From positions 124,001 to 188,000 of the forward strand of contig VIIQ02000020.1 of the NCBI GenBank assembly GCA_007449985.2: 64,000 bases of DNA, written 5' to 3'. The notes below the pieces were generated by a model. It was not told the DNA's origin and searched no databases. It worked only from the letters and a program-made list of their open reading frames with translations. Shown here one piece after another: positions 22,481 through 34,786 of the stretch; the stretch's first letter is position 1, and every line of letters starts with the position of its first letter. Source of the DNA: Desmodesmus armatus (Eukaryota > Chlorophyta > Chlorophyceae > Sphaeropleales > Scenedesmaceae). The position numbers were made by a program, and so were the translations under genes.

Positions 22481-24043
22481 CAGACCTAGATGGAGCGGTT
22501 ACCAGTCGATTTATTTAGGGTGGCTCCTGTGGAGTTGGTGTGGTGGGGTTTGCAGGGGGTGGATGTGCCTGCCTGCTTGCAGACGTGCTGCTACAGAGTG
22601 GTGTTTGCAATGTGCAAAGTGCTGTATATAGGCTGACACAAATTTGTAATACAAAATGCATGCCGGGCGACTTGCACAGTGGGATTTGGCGATGCCTTGT
22701 TATCAGCGCTGTTACAATAACTGCCACTTATGAACGAGGCACCGGATGCTCTTGATGATCCTTGAACTGTCATCAGAGCTGGCCTGTTCCCGTTTTAGCC
22801 CACATTTATTTCGTGTTCAGGAGACTGCACGTCAAACGCGTTTTCGGAACTATACGCCTGCTGCACTCATCGCAATTTGAAGGCTCTTTGACGTTGTAGA
22901 TTACAAAAATCTTTCCCTTGATTACATGCAGATCCACTGACGGGCATTTGTTACAGCAACTGCCACGATTTTGGACAGCACTGTGCCCTCATCTGGGGCA
23001 CGAAAGGCTGCAACAGCAACATTAGAAAGCGTCTGGTGCATGCAGTGTTGGCAGAGTGCTGCTGCACACTGCGATCAATTGTCAGCTGCCCGCCTCGCTG
23101 CACGCAGCTACGGTTTTGTCAGAGAACATTGTAGTCTTACTTTGTTGGATCCTGAATCCTGAATTTTAGGCGGATACGGGCCCCACAGCAAAATCGCCAC
23201 AGAGAAGTATTTTTTGCTCATGTTCAGATTGTACTGGTAACCGTAAAAATTTTGCTACTGTTCTGCCAAACAGACTTAGATGGAGCGGTTACCAGTCGAT
23301 TTATTGAGGGTGGCTCCTGTGGAGTTGGTTTGGTGGGGTTTGCAGGGTGGATGGAGGGTGCCTACTTGCTTGCAGAGGACCCGCAGCTACAGTGTGGTGC
23401 TTGAAAAGTGAATAGCGCTGCCTCTATGCCAGATTCACTTTGTAATATTACAAAGTGCCTGCCGGGCTACTGGCACAGTGGTAGTTGGCGATGCCTTGTT
23501 ATAACAGCTGTTACAACAACTGCCACTTCTGAACGAGGCACCGGATGCCCCGATTGAGGATTGATCTGTCGTCAGAGCATGCATGTTCCCGTTTTAGCCT
23601 CCGTTTATTTCTCGTTCAGAAGACTGCACGCAAAACGCTCAGTTCAAACTCGCGGCCCGCTGTACTTTACCTGAATCGCCGAAAATTGGAGGCGTAGTTT
23701 GCAAAATGCCTTCTTTACAGATGGTGCCCAGGTACTGAGATGCATTTGTTACGGCAACTGCCACAGTTTTGGACAGCACCCTGCCCTCGTCTGCGACCCT
23801 GAAGGTTGTAACAGCATGTCCACAAGCCTATCGGCGCATGAACTGGTGGCAGCGTGCTGCTGTACACTGCGATCGATTGTCTGCTGCTGCCCTCGCTGCA
23901 CGCAGCAAGAATCCCGTCACACAATTGTAGTCTTTAATTTCTTGGTCTCAAATCCTGAGTTTCAGGCGGATACGGCCACCACAGGAGATTTGCTCCGGAT
24001 TTGCTTTTTTTGCTCATGTTCAGATTGTACTGGTAACCGTAAA
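22481..24043. repeat. 790-bp diverged tandem duplication between divergent genes
   Basis: 22481-23250 and 23271-24043 align along their whole length. Landmarks are GATGGAGCGGTTACCAGTCG, GAACGAGGCACCGGATGC, TTTTGGACAGCAC and the shared end CAGATTGTACTGGTAACCGT. The second copy ends directly at the ATG of the plus-strand gene at 24045. No open frame is conserved between the copies, so this looks like non-coding or promoter DNA. Confidence 0.88.
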
Positions 24044-24044
24044 C

Positions 24045-25923
24045 ATGCCCCGCCCTGGACGCATCCTTTGTCCCCTGTCAGACCTGGCAGCAGCACTGGT
24101 GGGAGCAGCAGGTGGGTGTGTGGGGGAGAACAGAATGGGCTACAGAGGAAGAGTGTCAGGCTGCTGATGTGCTGTTACGTGGGTGTGCTTGACACGTTCC
24201 ACGCTGTATAACTTTCAACTCCCTGCAGGAGGGGGTCAGGCCACAGCAGTTGTGGGTGTGTGTGAGTTCAGCTGCAGCTGCTGCAGGAGCAGCACCTCTC
24301 TGGCTGCAGATGCCCTCTGCACATACCTGACCACAGGCAGCGGCGCAGTGCAGGAGTTCTGCGGCAGGGCTGGAGGTCTGCAGGCCTTGCAGGTGAAGGA
24401 AGGGGCTGCTGGCGGGGGAGTGGGGTGGGAACAAGAGGGCCCATGACTGAGCCCGGGTGCTGGGAGGATGGGTGCCTGCCAAGAAGGAGGTACCTTCATG
24501 TAGCATGCACAGAATCGATTCAGCTAGCAGCAGCAGGCAATGATCTAGGTGGAGAAGCACAACAGCCAATGATTTGCATGCTGCATCCATTGTGATTCAT
24601 GATCTGCAGTGCCCGAGTTGACCCCCTTGTTCCCCTCCTCCTGCTCTTTGTGTAGGTTGGTCTGTCCAGCAGCAACCCTGCAGTGGTGTGTGCTGCCATC
24701 AGGGTGGCAGGAGCTGTCCTGCAGGCACTGCTGCTGCAGCACCAGCACAACTGCACCGCTGACAGCACCAACATCAGGCCCAGCACACAGCGGGACCAAC
24801 AGGAACATCACAAGGAGCTTGTGGACCAGCTAGCCACCAATCAATCACCTGGCTTTGTTCAGCAAACAAGCCTAACGCAGCAGGAGGTCCAGCAGCAGTG
24901 CAGTGCAGCACCAGACTGGCTGGATGAAGGCAGCAGCCTGATAGCACTCCAACCACCTGCAAGTGCTGTTATCATGCCAGCAGAAGCAGCAGCTGCTGCC
25001 ACACCATGCACAGCACCACAGCCCGGCCGCAGCAGCGGCAGTACTGGCAGTGCCACTGCAGTGTCAGGTGGTGCTGGTGCAGCGGCTGTGATGAGCGCAC
25101 CTGCGGCTGCAGCAGCAGCTGACCTGCTAGCTACACTCACAGCACATGCAAGGGGCGAGGCTAGGAGCAGCACCACTAACAGCACCAGCAGTGGTATCAA
25201 TATTGGTGACGGCAGTGCTGCTGCTGCTGTTGGTGTGCGTGTGTCAGCACTGCTGGAGCTGCAGCAGCTGATGCTGAGGCTGGCAGATGCAGCAGCTACT
25301 ACTGCAGCTCAGCACAGCCAGAAGCTGCTGGGGCCTTGCACACAGCACAGATACAGCGCCAGCAACAGCAGCTGGCCGTTCGTGTGCAGCACCCTTGAGG
25401 GCAGTTGTCAGGCACCCAGCAGCAGCACTGGTATCGACAACAGCAACAGCAGTGGTGTGGGTGTTGTGCTGGGCCCGTCCTGGCTTCAGTCAGTGTTGGT
25501 TGCCGCCATGGAGGCACTCAACCATGCAGACCCCTCACTCAGGAGGTGGGTGGTGGGCCGCTGCCTAGACTGGGATTGGCTGCACATGAACAAAAGCACG
25601 TGAGTCGTCACGGTTGTGTTTCGCTCGTTGACATGTGTCATGGGCGTGTAAAGCATGTTGTGCAGACTGTGTGGTGACACGGTTTCCAAGTTGGCAACAG
25701 TCGGTCACCCCCAGCTGTGTTACCTGGCAGCAACCTTGAGCGCACCTCCAGCACGAACGTTTGTCCTGTGTGTATCCTGCACCTGCCATGCACCCACCCT
25801 CCCTGTGCTCCTTGTTGCTTCAGGGCTGGCAGCCAGGCTCTGGCAGCAGCACTGGTGCTGCAGGATGGACAGTGCTGGGCAGTCAGCAGCACTGGCAGTG
25901 CAGGGCTGATACGGATGGGCTGA
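24045..25923 (+). CDS. ARM-like repeat protein, function unknown
   Basis: Four exons, 24045-24111, 24229-24392, 24656-25599 and 25824-25923, joined GT..AG with agreeing phase, give 424 residues. The ATG at 24045 follows the end of the 790-bp repeat. Hydrophobic helical pairs (LAADALCTYLTTGSGAVQEF, NPAVVCAAIRVAGAVLQALL, GPSWLQSVLVAAMEALNH) resemble armadillo/HEAT repeats. The middle (about residues 120-240) is low-complexity Ala/Ser/Thr/Gln. The donor after residue 391 (AGCAC then GTGAGT) and the final short exon are the least certain parts. I do not recognise the protein, and ARM-like is only a fold-level guess. Confidence 0.55.
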
Positions 25924-28303
25924 CCACCACCAGCAAGAAGCATTGGCAGCTGCTCCTGCAGGCAAGCAGCTGCAGTAAGGGGCCCTCACTAAGGGCTGTA
26001 CAGTTAGACAGTGGTGGATGCAGTAGCTGAGGCACGTTGCAGCGACATCTTGTGGACTCTGCTGGAGGAAGCCTATCGTGACTTTTGGTGCCATGGTGAG
26101 CCTTACTGAGATGCAGTTGGCAGAGTAGCAGATGAAGGCGCACACAGACAAGTAGCGGTGTAGTCAGCATTGCAAGTTGGTTGGTGTACCCAAGCACGCT
26201 GGTACTGGCTGTCATGTTTGTCGGTCTTTCCGACCATCCCCCATGCATGTTATGTTGAGCCGCCAAGGCTGCTGGTGCTATGCTCTGTGCTGACGGCAGC
26301 AGGCCCTGCTTTTGTGTAACTGTCCCTGGGGGTGGACACACCTGCCATCACAGTCGCCTGGCATCTCATGCACACAAGCTCACCACTGCCTCTGTGATGT
26401 GTGGTGTGACTGCAGGGTGTAGGACCATGCTGCAGCAGCCACCATTGCCGATGGGCCAATCAGCACCAACCACACAGCAGCGGCAGGAGTGATGTTGCAA
26501 GGTGTGGCAGCAGGGACGGCGGCAGCAGCAGGGTCGGCAGTGGCACAGCAGCAGCTGCGACGGCGGCACACGCACCCGCACAGTCTCATGCATGTTGTAT
26601 TACAGCAGCAGGGGCCTCATCAACGTTAGTGTGCAGCGTGTTCATGCTGACAGCAATCGTGTGCATGACCCCCGTATATGGTTCTTACATGGACTACTGG
26701 ATTGGGTCCTGCCTTGTGTCGATCCTGGTACTTGTACGGTTTGTGGTGATGCAAATTACCAGCGCACACTGCACAGTTGGCCTGTCAACTTGGGTTGACA
26801 AACGCACAGATGATGCGCATGGGTGTGGGTGATGTTTTGCCACACTTTGATGTTCAAAGTGGGCCCCAGGGCATTGTAGGGTAGTAATCCAGCTTGGTAC
26901 ATGGATACGCTTCTTGGCTCTGCTTCCTTTCACTGCAGAACACACTTCCACACACTTCCACTGTGTATTACACCTCACATGTCTCAGTGATGTCCACGTG
27001 CTCAGCCGGAAGCCTACCACGGCTCGTCAGCTCCATGACACTGCAACACATGACAACCCTGACACACCTGAGAGGTGCCTTCGGCTTGATACTAAACTCA
27101 TTTACGCTATGCACCCACTCCCTGACATTCTGATGCGGTATAGTGTCCACCACTCATCACCACATACACTGACACTCTGATGCGATGCAGTGTCCCACTG
27201 CTCACCACAACACGCTGAACGCGCCTTTACATAGCTGTGCACTCTCACTGCTCGCAGCCCCCATCAGTCCCCGACTTCTGGACTGATACTCAGGCTCTCG
27301 ACAAATGCATATGGCCACGCCCCCAAACCCTCATCTTTCTCGGCCATGACAGCCAAGAAATGAACGGAAGGACGTTTCCATCCTCAAGTCCCACACGTCA
27401 CACCATGTACGCGTATACCCCACCTGCCAACTCCCCGCAAGGATCTGCACACACACTGAACTCAACAAGCTCCACACACACCGCGTAACCCCAACCTGCC
27501 AAACCTCAGAGGATATGCACACACACTGCCCTAATCACTGGTTGGCACTGCCAACCAGTTAGGCTAACTGCGCACACCGTGTAGCCCCACCTGTCAACTC
27601 CCAAGAAGCATCTGGACAGTGGAGTGTGGCAGACTGAACTCAACCAACCGCACACAGCATGTAACCCCAGCTGCCAAGTCCCCACAAGGATCTGCACACA
27701 CACTGAACTCACCATTGTCACACACCATGTACGCCCACCTGCCAAAGCCCACAAGCCTCTGCAGACGCACAACAACCCAACCGACCACACGCACCATTTA
27801 CCCCACCTGCCCAACCCCACAAGCAGTTGGACACACACAATGCAACCGACCACAGACAACAAGTACCACATGCCATGGTGCCAGGCACCGCCTGCCTGCC
27901 AAACTCCGCAAGCAACTGCCACAGCCGGTCGGACCGGTTGCCAGGTGACACACACACACACGCAAACAGCAACACATGCAAGAAGGCACGTCACAACTAT
28001 GGGAATGCTTCTCATCAAGGGAGAAGCCGGCAGCCGTTCAACAGGCACAAAGCAAGCAGGGTGAGCTTCACTACCCTACTACTACTATCACTACTACTAC
28101 TGCTGAGCAAGCGAGCCTCCCTGGTACGCACCCAGCTGCACAACAGGCACCGTGCCGTGTCCGGGACACACGGGGAGTAAAACCGTCCTATCTTGTCCTA
28201 ACCACACAGCAGTACAACCTAGTGCTGCCGGCACACCACACCATCATGCCATAGCAGTCACCAACCGCTGACGACAGCGCCTTACAGGTGCACGCAAGGG
28301 CTT
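25924..28303. other. intergenic with degenerate minisatellites
   Basis: No supported gene. It contains a duplicated about 55-bp segment around 27115-27215 (CTGATGCG..AGTGTCC) and a degenerate minisatellite from about 27400 to 27950. Confidence 0.45.
27400..27950. repeat. degenerate minisatellite, about 60-75 bp unit
   Basis: The phrases CCCCACCTGCCAA, CCCCACAAGGATCTGCACAC and ACTGAACTCA recur in order with varying spacing. The copies are too diverged and irregular for a CRISPR array, and no coding frame follows them. Confidence 0.65.
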
Positions 28304-29727
28304 TCAACGGGCTGTGTTGGCCATGTGCCCCATCTTGCTGACCTCCAGCCTCAGGACCAGAGACCCTGCTGTTGGCAGCCCCTTGGCAACCCACACCTCC
28401 TCATCCCAGCCACCTGCCATGCGAGCCACCTGCCACCGACTCAGAGTCGGAAGTAGTCCCTCCAGCCCCAGCCAGGCATGCCGCATGCCTGGCTGGGGCT
28501 GGGTACATACACGGTGCATGATGCACCGTGTATGTACACATATATGGTAGTGATGTTTCAAGACATGCAATTGGCTCAACTGTGGCAGCTGCGCTCAGCT
28601 TAAAGGTAAAGCTGCACCTGGCGCCAGCGGGCACACCAATTTGGTTGTTGAACAGGGCTCGGAAAAAGGCCATTAACACTCAGTGGGACAGCAGTGCTGG
28701 CAGTGCTGCTGCTCATGCTGCTGCTGCTGCTGCTGCCGCCTACGGGCTCACACTGAATACAGATGTCAAAAGCCATCCCACCCAGGCGCAGAGTCAAGCC
28801 AGGGGAATTCAGCTCGCACACCTCCTGCTGTGCTGCGCTGCGCTGTGCTGCCCCACGCAGTGTGCTAACATCAAGCTCCCAGGTAAGCTCCACTGTGCTA
28901 ACTGGGGTAGCAGCACGCTGAACCAGTAGCCAGCTGGGAGGCACATCTTGCAGTGAATGCTGCAGCTCAGCAGCTGTCAGTGATGCTTGGGTTTGCACTG
29001 CGCATCACCTGCTCTTTCAGAAACTGAAGGGACTGGGGTGCTTCCTGCAGGCACAACAGCTGCTTGGTGACTGTTTCTGAAAGCTTGCCTTGACAGCTGA
29101 GGATCTGGAAAAGCCCACATGATGCTGCTGTGCTGACGACTGACAGCTGCCACTCGTGCGCCAGAAGGGCTGCCTGCAGCTGCTGCTCTTGAGACAGGGG
29201 TGTCTGCACCCCATACAAGGCTGCCAGCACAGCCTTGGCTGCTGGCAGCAGGGCAGCATCCGGCAGCGTCAGCACAAGCTGCCACTGAACTGCCCTCCGT
29301 GTTTGCTCAACACTGTTGCTGTTGCCTGGTGCGATGCTGCTGGGACCAGCTGCTGCTGCTGCTGCTGGTGGTGGTGGTGGTTCATCCTGAGGCCCCTTGC
29401 GCCCCATCTGCACAGACAGGCCAGGCAGTTGGCAGACTGGAGACTACAGGTTTCTCAGCCATGATACATGCATGGGGCAAACTGAACCCGTCTGGCATCT
29501 GATCTTGCATCAATACAAGCTGAAGCTACCGCTGCTGTCTTTGGCAGTGTGTGCCACACCTGCAGGTGTGCATTGAGGTGGGGGCAAAGAATCCGGATGT
29601 GTCCAGGCATTGTCGCCAGCTTCTGGGGCGGTGAGCCCAAACTTGTAGAGGATGATTTAATAACAACCTCCACATCAGAGTGCTCCTCCTGCTGCCACAA
29701 GGGCGAAGGGACGAAAGGCAGAGGCAT
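28304..29727 (-). CDS. BTB/POZ-type protein (algal BTB family), 3' half uncertain
   Basis: Exon 1 is 29727-29560 (ATG 29727; GTG-TAT lies in frame upstream but no ATG). It carries a BTB-like start, HSDVEVVIKSSS then MPGHIRILCPHLNAHLQ. Exon 2 is 29407-29009, joined in phase. It has a poly-Pro/Ala segment and the helical BTB/BACK-like part (AKAVLAALYGVQ, QLQAALLAHEWQLSVVSTAA). From there the frame continues at 28965 only if a 43-nt intron (29008-28966) is removed or an indel is assumed. A further frame change is needed near 28665 to reach GVPAGARCSFTFKL. The C-terminal segment EEVWVAKGLPTAGSLVLRLE ends at the stop at 28304. BTB proteins usually act as adaptors for cullin-3 ubiquitin ligases or as dimerising scaffolds. 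The role here is unknown. The 5' half is well supported, the 3' half is not. Confidence 0.6.
28462..28537. repeat. two abutting perfect palindromes
   Basis: The first palindrome has 20-nt arms (28462-28481 and 28483-28502) around a single C. The second has 17-nt arms (28503-28519 and 28521-28537) around a single G. They abut exactly. They lie inside the BTB-type gene, probably in its last intron. Confidence 0.95.
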
Positions 29728-30013
29728 TGGATCTGTATACACACAAATTGCGTTTGCGATTGCCTGGTGATGTTCAGAAGCGCGGATAGAAGCACGATTG
29801 TGTGCCTTTCAGTATCTTTGGCGTCCAGATTTCTCAAGGTGGGTTTTGACCCTAACATTCAGCATCCGCGCTGCTGTCGGCGATCGACGGCGTACGTACT
29901 GTGCGAAGTTGCTTTTTGGAATTGTGATCGCGTGGAGTCACAGATTGTGCAAACGCGTCCAGACATCTGTACACTTGGTTCGGAAAACGGATCCCGGATC
30001 CCAGAGAACGGGT

Positions 30014-30068
30014 TTGCATTTGTGTTTGTCCGCGGGGCGGACCCCTTCCGGACAAAAAGCAAATGCAA
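30014..30068. repeat. imperfect inverted repeat (hairpin)
   Basis: TTGCATTTGTGTTTGTCCG at 30014-30032 pairs with CGGACAAAAAGCAAATGCAA at 30049-30068 with one gap and about one mismatch, around a 16-nt loop. Confidence 0.75.
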
Positions 30069-30365
30069 TTTCATTTTCCATTCCCTTGTCATCTCTTTTA
30101 AATTAAAGAACTATGCTTGATAACAACATGAAAGACATCACTGAACATCACTGAACATGTGAATTTGAACATGTTTCAACATGATTGTGCATGTTCAGTA
30201 CATGCCATTATGGAGCGTGCTTTAAGCATACTTGCAGACTTGCAGTCTGCACATACACAATGCATCTGCACATATGCACGTTCATGCGTGTATACCAGGC
30301 ATGTGCAGATGCGTATATGCTGACTTTGGGGTGTTGTATTTGTGACACAAAGGAAGTGATGCTCC

Positions 30366-30410
30366 GCCACGCCACGCCACGCCACGCCACGCCACGCCAC
30401 GCCACGCCAA
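30366..30410. repeat. CCACG pentanucleotide microsatellite
   Basis: About eight uninterrupted CCACG units. Confidence 0.95.
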
Positions 30411-31599
30411 GCCCCCGCCCTGCCGGCCACCACTGGATATCCTACGAGTGGCGCGGGTGCACAGGGTTACCCTGCGGCAGTGCCGCATGGATTATCGCAG
30501 CTGGCACCACGTATACGTAGCTGCTGTTTCTGGCCTTGCCTCGTTGCACTCACAGCACAGCAGCCCATGAGACAGGCTGCCTATATGCAAAGGACTTCGT
30601 CATAGTGCTGGGTGCTGCAGTACAACCTGCACCCGCGGCTATTTGGTTTGAGGCTGCAACAGGCCCAGCCTTTCAAGTGCCCCTACGCCCTGTTCTCGGC
30701 GGCCGTTTTCCACACTTGTGGATCAGTAGATCGCTCACTTTGAACCCTGTTTTGCACTTGGGTCTGGTTTGATTCAATGGATAAGTTATTGTGGCTGCAT
30801 GCACTGCATAGTGGACGTGCCACAACAGCATTTGGTGGTGATGTCAAGCTGGCTGCCCTTGCCCACATGTGCAACAAGGTGGGGATGCACACCAGCAGTT
30901 ACTCTTCTGATGATGGCTGCAGTGTTGCCTGTCATGTCATAGGTAGACTGGCTGACACATGCCAACAGCTGCAGGAGTCTGAAGCCATAGGAGACTGAGA
31001 GGAGCTGGTGTTGAGCATACGTTGTAGCTCAACAGGCATGCCACAAGTGCTCGACACGTACATGCAAATCATTTGTACTCAAAGGTCATGTTCCGTGATA
31101 GAACATGTTCTTTCAGTACATCTTTTGATTCAGAGGCGAGGTACACTTGTTGAGACGACCAGCATCAAAGCCGTCCCCCTTTGAGCCCTAACCCCACATG
31201 GTTTGCTTGCGCTACACTGGCGACCAGTGATCAGCACATCCCCTGTCAAGCCTCTATTCAAAGTGGCTGTGTTAGCACCACATGGTGCACCTCGTCAACG
31301 CACCCTCTTTACCCCAGGACCAGCTCAGCATGCGCCACAATCCTAACCCATGCTCGGAGTCCACTTTCAATCCGGCAACATCCCCTGCCGCAGCGCAGAT
31401 GACAAATTACCCGCCCCACCACCCCTCAAAGCAGCCGTTCCCACCCTCCACTTGCAAGTCATGACCCCAGCTTCTATGAACAGCCAACAGAGTCAAGTCA
31501 CACTAGCCGGCACCACAGCACCTGTGACACCATCACAGCACAGCATGCAAAGTTGTACACTTCCTGGGGAGGAGCCCCACAAGCGCCACCCCCTCATTA

Positions 31600-31895
31600 G
31601 TCCATTGAATCCAGTTCTGGGCCTTTCGGTACTGCAGCAGCTGCCTAAAAGCCGTATGCCTAGCAGCACTGCTCACAACCCCGCAGCCCACCCCTGCCCC
31701 CTGCCAGAGTCCTCAAACCTTGATAGCGCACTCTTCAAGTCACACGAACCGCATGTGAAACACCATCTCAGTGCGACAGGCAAAGCTTTCCACACTTGCA
31801 CACGCACCCAAATCAGCCCCTTGGCTCCACTTCCAAGCTTTCTGGTACTTCAGGTACCTAAGACCGCCTGCCGTGCAGCACTGCTCATCATGCCT
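31600..31895. repeat. two decayed copies of the giant gene's last exon end
   Basis: Minus-strand copies of the segment coding MSSAARQAALRQLQ and YQKAWKWSQGAD lie at about 31600-31745 and 31815-31895, downstream of the true stop at 32050. Both have lost the reading frame. Confidence 0.8.
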
Positions 31896-32049
31896 GAAAC
31901 TCTCACCCAGATAACACCATGATAGGCCATCAGTCACACTATACAAATCTTAGATGAACCAGGCGCATTGAAACAGCACACCTGCCAGGTGCCCAGTTGG
32001 CAAAGTGGAGGATGTACGCTTGCACACACTGCTACGTGCCCATCTTCTA

Positions 32050-34755
32050 TCAGTCAGCCCCCTGGCTCCACTTCCACGCTTTCTGGTACTGCTGCAGCTG
32101 CCTAAGAGCCGCCTGCCTAGCAGCACTGCTCATCACCGCTGACCCCCCTGAACCCCGCAGCCCTCCCCTGCCCCTGCCATCCCCCTCCTCATCACTGGAT
32201 GAGTCATCCCACGACCGCCTGGCACGGCCTACCCTCCTCCCTCCCGCGTCAACATGACTAATCCGCTGCTCCGCACCAGCAGCACGCTCAGGGCTGCTTG
32301 CACCCCGCCGCCGCTGCTGCTGCTGGTGATAGTCGTTGGCGCTGTGTCCTCTGTGAGAAGCAGGGCTGCGGCTGCGGCTGCGCTGCCTGCTGCCACTGGC
32401 GTAACCCAGGTGCTGCTGCTGCTGCTGCTGGTGGACGTGAGCTGTCAGTGGCAACAAATCCAGGTCCCTCATCCCCTCAGTGCGCACCCCATCAACCCCA
32501 CTACCAGCATCCTGCACAACAGCAGCTTTCCTCCCTCTGCCACTGCTGGCGCTGTCAGCAGGCAGGGGTCTATGCGCTGCTACGTCCCCAGCTGCTGCCC
32601 CCTGCTCCCGCACCCTCCTGCTAGAGCTGCTGCTGGCTTCCCGCTGCAGCACTGGGCTCACAGCCCGAGCAAGAATGAGCTTCTCAGGTGTCTGCTCTGC
32701 CCAGCTGCAGCTAGTGGGTAACCCCTTGATCCCCAGCTGCTGCTGCTGCTGGTGCTGCCACTGCTGCTGCCACTGCAACTGGCCTAGCGACCCCCGCTGC
32801 TGCTGCTGCTGCTGGCCCTGGGGGGTTGCACCACGTCCCTCACTGGCTCGGGCAGCTGCACGGCTTGCTTTGGCAGCGGCCCGGCCGGCTGTTGCCAGGG
32901 GTGTGTGGTCATCAGCTCTTACAGCCTCGGCTGCTGCCGCTGCTGCTTGTAGTGCAGCTGCTGCAGGGCTGGCAGGACAGCTGGTGCGTAAATTCCTGCC
33001 ACCACCACCAGCAGCTGCAATACCACCATCGCCATAGACAGCACCAGCAGCAACACCAGCTGGAGCAGCAGCAACAGGAGCAGCGGCAGCTTGCTGAGGG
33101 TAGTTGCTGTCCTGCAGGAGCATTCTCTCATGCTGCAGGATGTAGCTGCCACCACCACCCCCACCCCCACGGCCTCCAGCCGAGTCCTGCCTGGTAGGTG
33201 AAAGCTTCACTGCTGCCAATGCTGCTGGCGGGGAGGTGTCCACCCTCGCTGCTGCCGAGTGACGCCTGCGCTGCTGCTGCTGCTGTTGGGGGCTGACCCG
33301 CTGCTGCTGCTGCAGCTGCTGCTGGGGGTTCTTCCTCTGCTGCTGCTGCTGTTGGGGGCTCTTCCTAGTCCTGAGGGGTGAGGGGTCAGGGGAGCGCAGG
33401 CCCTTCTGCCAGAAGGTGCCGGCTTGAGCCGGAGCCACAGAGTGCCGCGGCTGCTGCTGTTGGGGGCGCTTGCTGCCGGGGCCAGCAGCAGCAGCAGCAC
33501 CCAGGTAGCCAACCTTGACGACTCTAGGCTGGTATTGCTGCTGCTGCTGCTTGAGGTGCTGGGGTGGGCTCCTGTCATGGCTGGCAGGCACATGCACCCA
33601 CTGTGCAGCAGCACCACCAGCACCAGCTGCTGCGGCGGCTGCTGCATCCCTACTAAACCCAGCCTGCCTTGTTCCGCTACCCGCTGCTGCAAGCATACTG
33701 TCAGCACCATGCTGCTGCTGCTGCAGGCCGTCAGCAGTCCATTGCAGCCTGATGTACTGCCCGCCGTCTGCACTGCTGTCCTCACCCACCAGTTCACCCG
33801 CACTGCCAGCAGCAGCAGCAGCAGCAGGTAACCCCTCACAGCTCTGCCTCCCACCCGCCCCCATCCCAACCCCAGCTCCAGCAGCAGGTGGTGGGGACGC
33901 TGCTGCCGCAGCTGCCCGCCTGCGCTGCCACTGCCGCTGCTGCAGGTACTGCAGCTGCTTACTGTGTGGGTTCTCCAGCAGCTCGCTGCTCCTCCTGTTC
34001 AGCCGTGGGTCTTGATCCAAGGACCCGGCATCCAGGGAGCCTGAGTCATCCTCACAACCACCCCCACCCCCGCCCCCTCCTGACGTGTTCTCCAGTACCC
34101 ACTTGAGAGTGCTGGATGCAGCAGCTGTGCTGCAGCTGCTGCCGGCACCACTTGACTCACCCGCTCCATGGTGGTGGCCACCAGCAGCAGCAGCTGCTGC
34201 TGCTGCCAATTGCCTTCCTGTCTCAATGCCAGCAGCAGCAGCAGCAGGGGGCAGGCCGCCATTAGAGGCCCTCATCTGCGAGGCAAATAGCCGAGCCCTT
34301 ATGCTACGGATCCTGGACCCGTCTGCAGTTTCCTCCCAGCGCTGCTGCAGTACTGCTGTGCTGCTCACTAGGCCCTGGTTACTGCTGCCAGCAACACCAT
34401 TGCTGCCAAAGGGCCCCTGCTGTCCCTGGTGACTGCTGCTGCCTGCTGCTGCAGCCGCATTGCTGCCTCTGCTGCGTCTGATACCCCTGCTGCTGAACTC
34501 GTCAACAGCTGCAGCTGCAGCGGGTGCTGCCGGCTCACTGAACCTCCTCCCACCTGCTGCTGCTGCCGGTCCTGCTGACAAAGCAGCAGCCCCTGCCGTG
34601 ACAGAAGCAAGTGGTGGCCGAGCAGGACCACCCGCTGCGTCTTCAGTCTGCCTGGGTGACTGCTGATGCAGCAAGCTGTGGCGGGTGGAGTAACCCCTGA
34701 GCTCCAAGGTGCTGCTGGTGACAGGTACCAACTCAGTCCCTGCAACCGTCATCGC

Positions 34756-34786
<31 letters not shown>

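Larger units (their letters stand above)
29743..32049. other. intergenic with small repeats
   Basis: No supported gene. It contains an imperfect hairpin at 30014-30068, a CCACG microsatellite at 30366-30410, and two diverged copies of the end of the giant coiled-coil gene at about 31600-31745 and 31815-31895. An open frame at 30777-30998 was not supported by splicing or homology. Confidence 0.45.

Noticed and set aside
27400..27950. Possible CRISPR array
   Set aside because: The repeats are degenerate, the spacing is irregular, there are no cas genes, and the DNA is eukaryotic. It is a minisatellite.
30777..30998. Small plus-strand gene of 73 codons
   Set aside because: It has an ATG, but no splice partners, domain or biased codon use support it.
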